DNA of 64,000 bases, from assembly GCA_028683385.1 (NCBI GenBank), contig JAQUIJ010000002.1:310001-374000 (forward strand), written 5' to 3'. Shown here piece after piece: positions 60,776-64,000 of this stretch; positions within the stretch are counted from its first letter, which is position 1; each line of letters opens with the position of its first letter. The notes beneath the pieces are model-generated. The model worked only from the letters and a program-made list of their open reading frames with translations, was not told the DNA's origin and searched no databases. The DNA comes from Prolixibacteraceae bacterium (GTDB lineage: Bacteria > Bacteroidota > Bacteroidia > Bacteroidales > Prolixibacteraceae). The position numbers and the translations under genes are program-made.

Positions 60776-62332
60776 ATGTTAAATAGTTTAGGTAGGGAAA
60801 TTCCAGAATATATTGAAGGAATAGGGAAATTGGAACCTTATCAGGGAGCACTCACAAAACTGAGCAAAGGCTGGATGGACGAACCTACCATTCCTGCACC
60901 AAATAAGGCCTATCTGCCACACCAGAGTAAATTGTGCAACTCGCTCGAAGAAGCTATTCTGCGCAGCAACCCGCACAACGGGATGACTATTTCGTTTCAT
61001 CATCACTTGCGGAACGGCGATATTTTGCTTGTTCAAACGCTTACTATTTTACACAATATGGGAATCCGCTACATTACGCTGGCTTCCTCATCACTCAACG
61101 AGTGCCACGATCCGATTCTTCCTTACCTGGAAGATGGAACGGTTACCCGGATTTATTCGTCGGGTATTCGTAGCCAGTTGGGACGTGCTGTGGCAATGGG
61201 AGTACTCGACATTCCGGTAGTTATTCATTCGCATGGTGGTCGTGTTCGCAGCATTCATACCGGAAAAATTCAGATTGACCTGACTGTTATCGCTGCTTCG
61301 GCAGCCGACTGTGAAGGAAATGCAACCGGTTCTCATGGCAAATCGGCATTTGGATCGATCGGTTATGCTGTTATTGATGCCCGGTATGCCAAACAGGTCA
61401 TTGTGGTTACCGACAATCTGGTGAATTTCCCTTGCATTCCACTCTCGATATCTCAAAACTTTGTTGATCAGGTTGTGGTGGTTGACTCGATTGGCGACGC
61501 CTCGAAAATTGCAACCGGAACAACGCGTATCACCAATTCACCAATGGATCTTCGGATTGCTAAACTGGCTGCTGATGTGATCGAACATTCCGGTTTTTTC
61601 GAACCCGGATTTGCTTTTCAGGTTGGAGCTGGTGGCGCATCGCTTGCCGTGGCGAAATTTATTCGCGAAAAGATGAAAACCAAGGCCATTAAAGGAAGCT
61701 TTATGCTCGGTGGTATTACTTCGTATTGTGTAGATATGTTGAATGACGGGCTTTTCGAGACTATCTTCGATGTACAGTCGTTCGATGCAACCGTTAGTAA
61801 TTCACTCCTGAATAACCGTCGGCACATTGAAATTCCGGCTGCCCTTTATGCCAATCCGTTCAATTGTGGCTGTATCACCAATAAAATTGATGTGGTTGTT
61901 CTCGGTGCGCTTGAAATTGATGTTGATTTTAACGTGAACGTCATCACCGGTTCAGAAGGCAATGTTCGTGGGGCATCGGGCGGACATTCTGATACCGCTT
62001 CAGGAGCAAAGCTGACCGTTGTGGTTTGTCCTTCATTCCGGGGCCGTATCCCGATCATCAAAAAGCGTGTTCATACCATTGTCACTCCGGGAGAGTCGAT
62101 CCATGTGCTGGTTACTGAACGCGGAATATGCGTGAATCCGGCATTTCCTGAACTGGAAGCGAATCTCAAAAAGGCAGGATTGAACATTAAAGACATTCAC
62201 GACCTCGAAATTGAGGTTGACAAAATAACCGGCATTCCGGCACCGCTCGAATATACTGACAAGATTGTTGGAATCGTGGAGTACCGCGATGGAACCATTA
62301 TCGATGTGGTTCATCAGTTGAAGGAAAAGTAG
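60776..62332 (+). CDS. citF: Citrate lyase alpha subunit
   Basis: The 518-aa citrate:acetyl-ACP transferase swaps acetate for citrate on the carrier. KLCNSLEEAILRSNPHNGMTISFHHHLRNGD is the typical opening. VIHSHGGRVRSIHTGKIQIDLTVIAASAADCEGNATG and FQVGAGGASLAVAKFIREKMKTK lie in the middle, and GSEGNVRGASGGHSDTASGAKLTVVVCPSFRGRIPI near the end. The protein is complete. After its stop come two intergenic repeats and then citXG. Confidence 0.96.
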   Translation: MLNSLGREIPEYIEGIGKLEPYQGALTKLSKGWMDEPTIPAPNKAYLPHQSKLCNSLEEAILRSNPHNGMTISFHHHLRNGDILLVQTLTILHNMGIRYITLASSSLNECHDPILPYLEDGTVTRIYSSGIRSQLGRAVAMGVLDIPVVIHSHGGRVRSIHTGKIQIDLTVIAASAADCEGNATGSHGKSAFGSIGYAVIDARYAKQVIVVTDNLVNFPCIPLSISQNFVDQVVVVDSIGDASKIATGTTRITNSPMDLRIAKLAADVIEHSGFFEPGFAFQVGAGGASLAVAKFIREKMKTKAIKGSFMLGGITSYCVDMLNDGLFETIFDVQSFDATVSNSLLNNRRHIEIPAALYANPFNCGCITNKIDVVVLGALEIDVDFNVNVITGSEGNVRGASGGHSDTASGAKLTVVVCPSFRGRIPIIKKRVHTIVTPGESIHVLVTERGICVNPAFPELEANLKKAGLNIKDIHDLEIEVDKITGIPAPLEYTDKIVGIVEYRDGTIIDVVHQLKEK

Positions 62333-62337
62333 GGAAG

Positions 62338-62376
62338 ACCGAAGTCCGGAGTCGGGAGACCGAAGTCTGAAAAGGA
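62338..62376. repeat. GAAGTCCGAAG-type intergenic repeat
   Basis: Imperfect tandem units of GACCGAAGTC and GGAGTCGGGA follow the citF stop. They belong to the same family as the array at 4753-4825. Confidence 0.6.
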
Positions 62377-62480
62377 ACTCCAGAGGAGCGAAATGTTGGT
62401 AGAAAGAGATTGTTAAACAAAGCTTGCCGTCCGCGAGATAACAATGAAAATGGCGTTGTTCTCATTTCGGACGGAACAGA
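62377..62480. repeat. REP-like element between citF and citXG
   Basis: It begins with AACTCCAGAGGAGCGAAATG and ends with a stem whose arms start CCGTCCG (62427-62433) and end CGGACGG (62468-62474); the inner parts (GAGA, AACAA) also pair. The CCAGAGGAGCGAAATGTTGGTAG motif is a recurrent intergenic sequence in Bacteroidota as I recall. It ends 12 bases before the citXG frame opens. Confidence 0.6.
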
Positions 62481-62506
62481 TTGGCTGTTGAAATAAAATA
62501 AAAAAT

Positions 62507-63865
62507 ATCGAACCACTCGAATCCATATTAAAAGCCCGTGATCAGCGGGCTTTTCTGAAAGCACAAATTGCTCAGAAAGGCTTGCCCAGCTTAAGTTTAA
62601 GCCTGAATGTTCCCGGTTTTCCCAAAAGCAATCCAACTGTGGATTCTTTCTTTCGATCTTGTTTGCACGATTTGAAAAATACTTTTGTAGCTCACCGGAT
62701 TGATATTCATGAAAAAGAAGCTATTCAAATATGCGACGCCGCCGGAGATTTTTACCTGGTTCCTTTTTCAATCGCCGATTTCGGCCTGAAAGAGATCAAA
62801 CAAATCTGCGAAGATTTTGAAGAGAACCATCCTTTGGGAAGATTCGTTGATGTGGATTTGAATGATCCACAGGGGAATACGGTTTCGTCAGGAAAGGCGA
62901 AATTGTGCTTTTTTTGTTGTGAAAAACCAGCCATCGAATGTCGGCGCGAAAATGTACACCATGTTGAAGAACTCCGGTTGTTCATGTTTTCGGAAATGGC
63001 TGTGTTTCTTGGAGTCCAGCGAAAAGAACAGATTATTAAGAAACTCGCTTCGTTGGCGCAGCAGGCCATTCTTGCTGAGATTTCGCTCACTCCAAAGCCC
63101 GGATTGGTCGATCGGCATAGCTCCGGAAGCCATTCGGACATGAATTATCAGATGTTTGTTGATTCCACTGAAGCTATTTCTTTCGGATTTGATGAGTTGG
63201 TGCACGAAGGTTTTGCTTTTCAGGATCACGATTTAACAAAGGCCTTGCCACGACTTCGCAACATCGGTTTGCAAATGGAATCGGCGATGTTTAAGGCCAC
63301 CGGAAATGTCAACACACAAAAAGGGATCATCTTTTTAATGGGACTATCTCTGTTCGCCTGCGGAAAGTTATTCAGCCAAAGCGATCGGTTTCAGGTGGAA
63401 GAATTCAGAAATATCATTAGAGGAGTTTGTAAAGATATGGTCAGGAACGAAATGGGTAATCCTTCAGGAAAAAGCCATGGGGAAAAAATATTCCTGAAAT
63501 ATGGATTCAGTGGAGCACGGGGAGAGGCTGAAAGCGGATTGGCAACGGTTTTTGATTTTGGTTTGCCTGAAATCATTCACCGAAAAGAGCTTGACGATGA
63601 ATCGATGATTAAATGTTTGCTGGCAATTGCGGCAAATAACAACGATACGAATATTCTTTTCCGGAGTAATCCCGAAGTTTTGAATAGGTTTAAAACCCTT
63701 TGCCGAATTGCTTTGGATGATTTCAGCCCGGCAAATTATGATGTTCTGACTGATGTTTGCAAACAGGAAAATATTTCGCCCGGAGGCTCGGCTGATTTAC
63801 TGGCAGTGACTACTTTTGTCTGGTCTGTTATTCAGGCCGACAAGCAAAAGCATTTTACCTTTTAG
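62507..63865 (+). CDS. citXG: CitX-CitG fusion, no ATG start
   Basis: A fused maturation protein for citrate lyase. The CitX half (about 1-170) transfers the prosthetic group to CitD. The CitG half (about 175-450; LAQQAILAEISLTPKPGLVDRHSSGSHSDMNYQMF, then NVNTQKGIIFLMGLSLFACG and GARGEAESGLATVFDFGLP) makes that group from dephospho-CoA and ATP. The frame opens after a TGA at 62489-62491 and already codes the conserved CitX helix (ESILKARDQRAFLKAQIAQKGLP) before any ATG, GTG or TTG. The first such codon is a TTG at 62582, which would drop that helix. I place the start at an ATC at 62507 as a working choice. The gene may use a rare start codon or may have lost its ATG. Confidence 0.85.
   Translation: MEPLESILKARDQRAFLKAQIAQKGLPSLSLSLNVPGFPKSNPTVDSFFRSCLHDLKNTFVAHRIDIHEKEAIQICDAAGDFYLVPFSIADFGLKEIKQICEDFEENHPLGRFVDVDLNDPQGNTVSSGKAKLCFFCCEKPAIECRRENVHHVEELRLFMFSEMAVFLGVQRKEQIIKKLASLAQQAILAEISLTPKPGLVDRHSSGSHSDMNYQMFVDSTEAISFGFDELVHEGFAFQDHDLTKALPRLRNIGLQMESAMFKATGNVNTQKGIIFLMGLSLFACGKLFSQSDRFQVEEFRNIIRGVCKDMVRNEMGNPSGKSHGEKIFLKYGFSGARGEAESGLATVFDFGLPEIIHRKELDDESMIKCLLAIAANNNDTNILFRSNPEVLNRFKTLCRIALDDFSPANYDVLTDVCKQENISPGGSADLLAVTTFVWSVIQADKQKHFTF
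62530..62554 (+). terminator. Terminator-like hairpin inside the start of citXG
   Basis: AAAAGCCCG (62530-62538) and CGGGCTTTT (62546-62554) pair perfectly around TGATCAG. It has the form of an intrinsic terminator, yet the frame runs through it and codes conserved CitX residues. It may attenuate the operon before citXG. Confidence 0.6.
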
Positions 63866-63874
63866 ACAGAATAA

Positions 63875-64000
63875 ATGACATTTGAAGATACCGATTTTCG
63901 TCAGGAGACACTTGATCTGGATAATCCTTTTGATCTTAAGCTGGTTAAGGATTTTCTTGCCGGACTAGGATTTGAGTTTGATCCGACGGAGGTGGAATGC
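63875..64000 (+). CDS. Start of the next gene, possibly citrate lyase ligase CitC
   Basis: An ATG 7 bases after the citXG stop opens MTFEDTDFRQETLDLDNPFDLKLVKDFLAGLGFEFDPTEVEC and runs off the window. CitC is the missing member of the operon (it acetylates the carrier's thiol), and a FL-x-x-x-L-x-x-D-x-x-VE pattern is compatible with its N-terminus, but 42 residues are too few to decide. Position is the main support. Confidence 0.5.
   Translation, partial: MTFEDTDFRQETLDLDNPFDLKLVKDFLAGLGFEFDPTEVEC

Noticed and set aside
1-64000. CRISPR arrays and insertion sequences
   Set aside because: No regularly spaced identical repeats, cas genes or transposase genes were seen. The CCGG and GGTAC repeats are too few and irregular.

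Overview
The window looks like chromosomal DNA of a Bacteroidota member, probably Bacteroidia of the Marinilabiliales/Prolixibacteraceae type. The evidence is the TAnnTTTG -7 promoter boxes, the near absence of Shine-Dalgarno sequences, a TonB receptor with an N-terminal carboxypeptidase-regulatory-like domain, a subtilase with a C-terminal sorting domain of the type IX secretion kind, and intergenic REP-like repeats. The family-level assignment is inference.

Region 1 (1-17,054) is ordinary chromosome. It holds two glycosyltransferases, ribBA, fmt, an ECF sigma factor with a membrane partner, a LysM glucosaminidase, cdd, hsp20, a TPP riboswitch followed by a TonB receptor, xseAB, a T9SS-type subtilase next to a MORN-repeat protein, a small beta-barrel protein and a GNAT acetyltransferase.

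Region 2 (about 17,105-39,452) is a 22.3-kb integrated mobilizable element, with every supported gene on the minus strand. Its right end is the 3' end of dnaK. The last codons of dnaK (FEEVK-stop) are repeated at the left end (17,106-17,123), which is what a tyrosine recombinase leaves when it inserts into the end of a gene. Next to dnaK lie a two-HTH zinc-finger protein, the integrase, a membrane protein, an excisionase-like protein, a replication-initiation-like pair, a ParA-like ATPase, an oriT-like nested inverted repeat, MobC and a relaxase. The cargo follows: an HNH protein with a 484-aa protein of unknown function, then an m6A-type MmeI/YeeA-like methyltransferase, a DUF4062 protein, an AlbA_2/HATPase protein, a DEAD/DEAH helicase, a GIY-YIG(T5orf172)-ASCH fusion and a 777-aa AAA_13 ATPase with a zinc-hook CxxC and a PrrC/RloC-like RxxxE...H C-terminus. 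I read this cargo as a composite anti-phage system: DNA modification, helicase and nuclease, with a tRNA-cleaving backup. This is the most interesting part of the window.

Region 3 (39,435-64,000) is chromosome again: dnaK, a DUF5009-type membrane acyltransferase, panB, an RluA-family synthase, a GT2 glycosyltransferase, suhB, mtaB, a GxxExxY protein, a PIN-PhoH protein, folC, tRNA-Val(UAC), an RND efflux operon (adaptor, pump, TolC) and a citrate lyase operon citD-citE-citF-citXG, ending in the start of a possible citC. The citXG fusion has no ATG at its conserved N-terminus. A REP-like repeat and a terminator-like hairpin sit exactly where the start should be.
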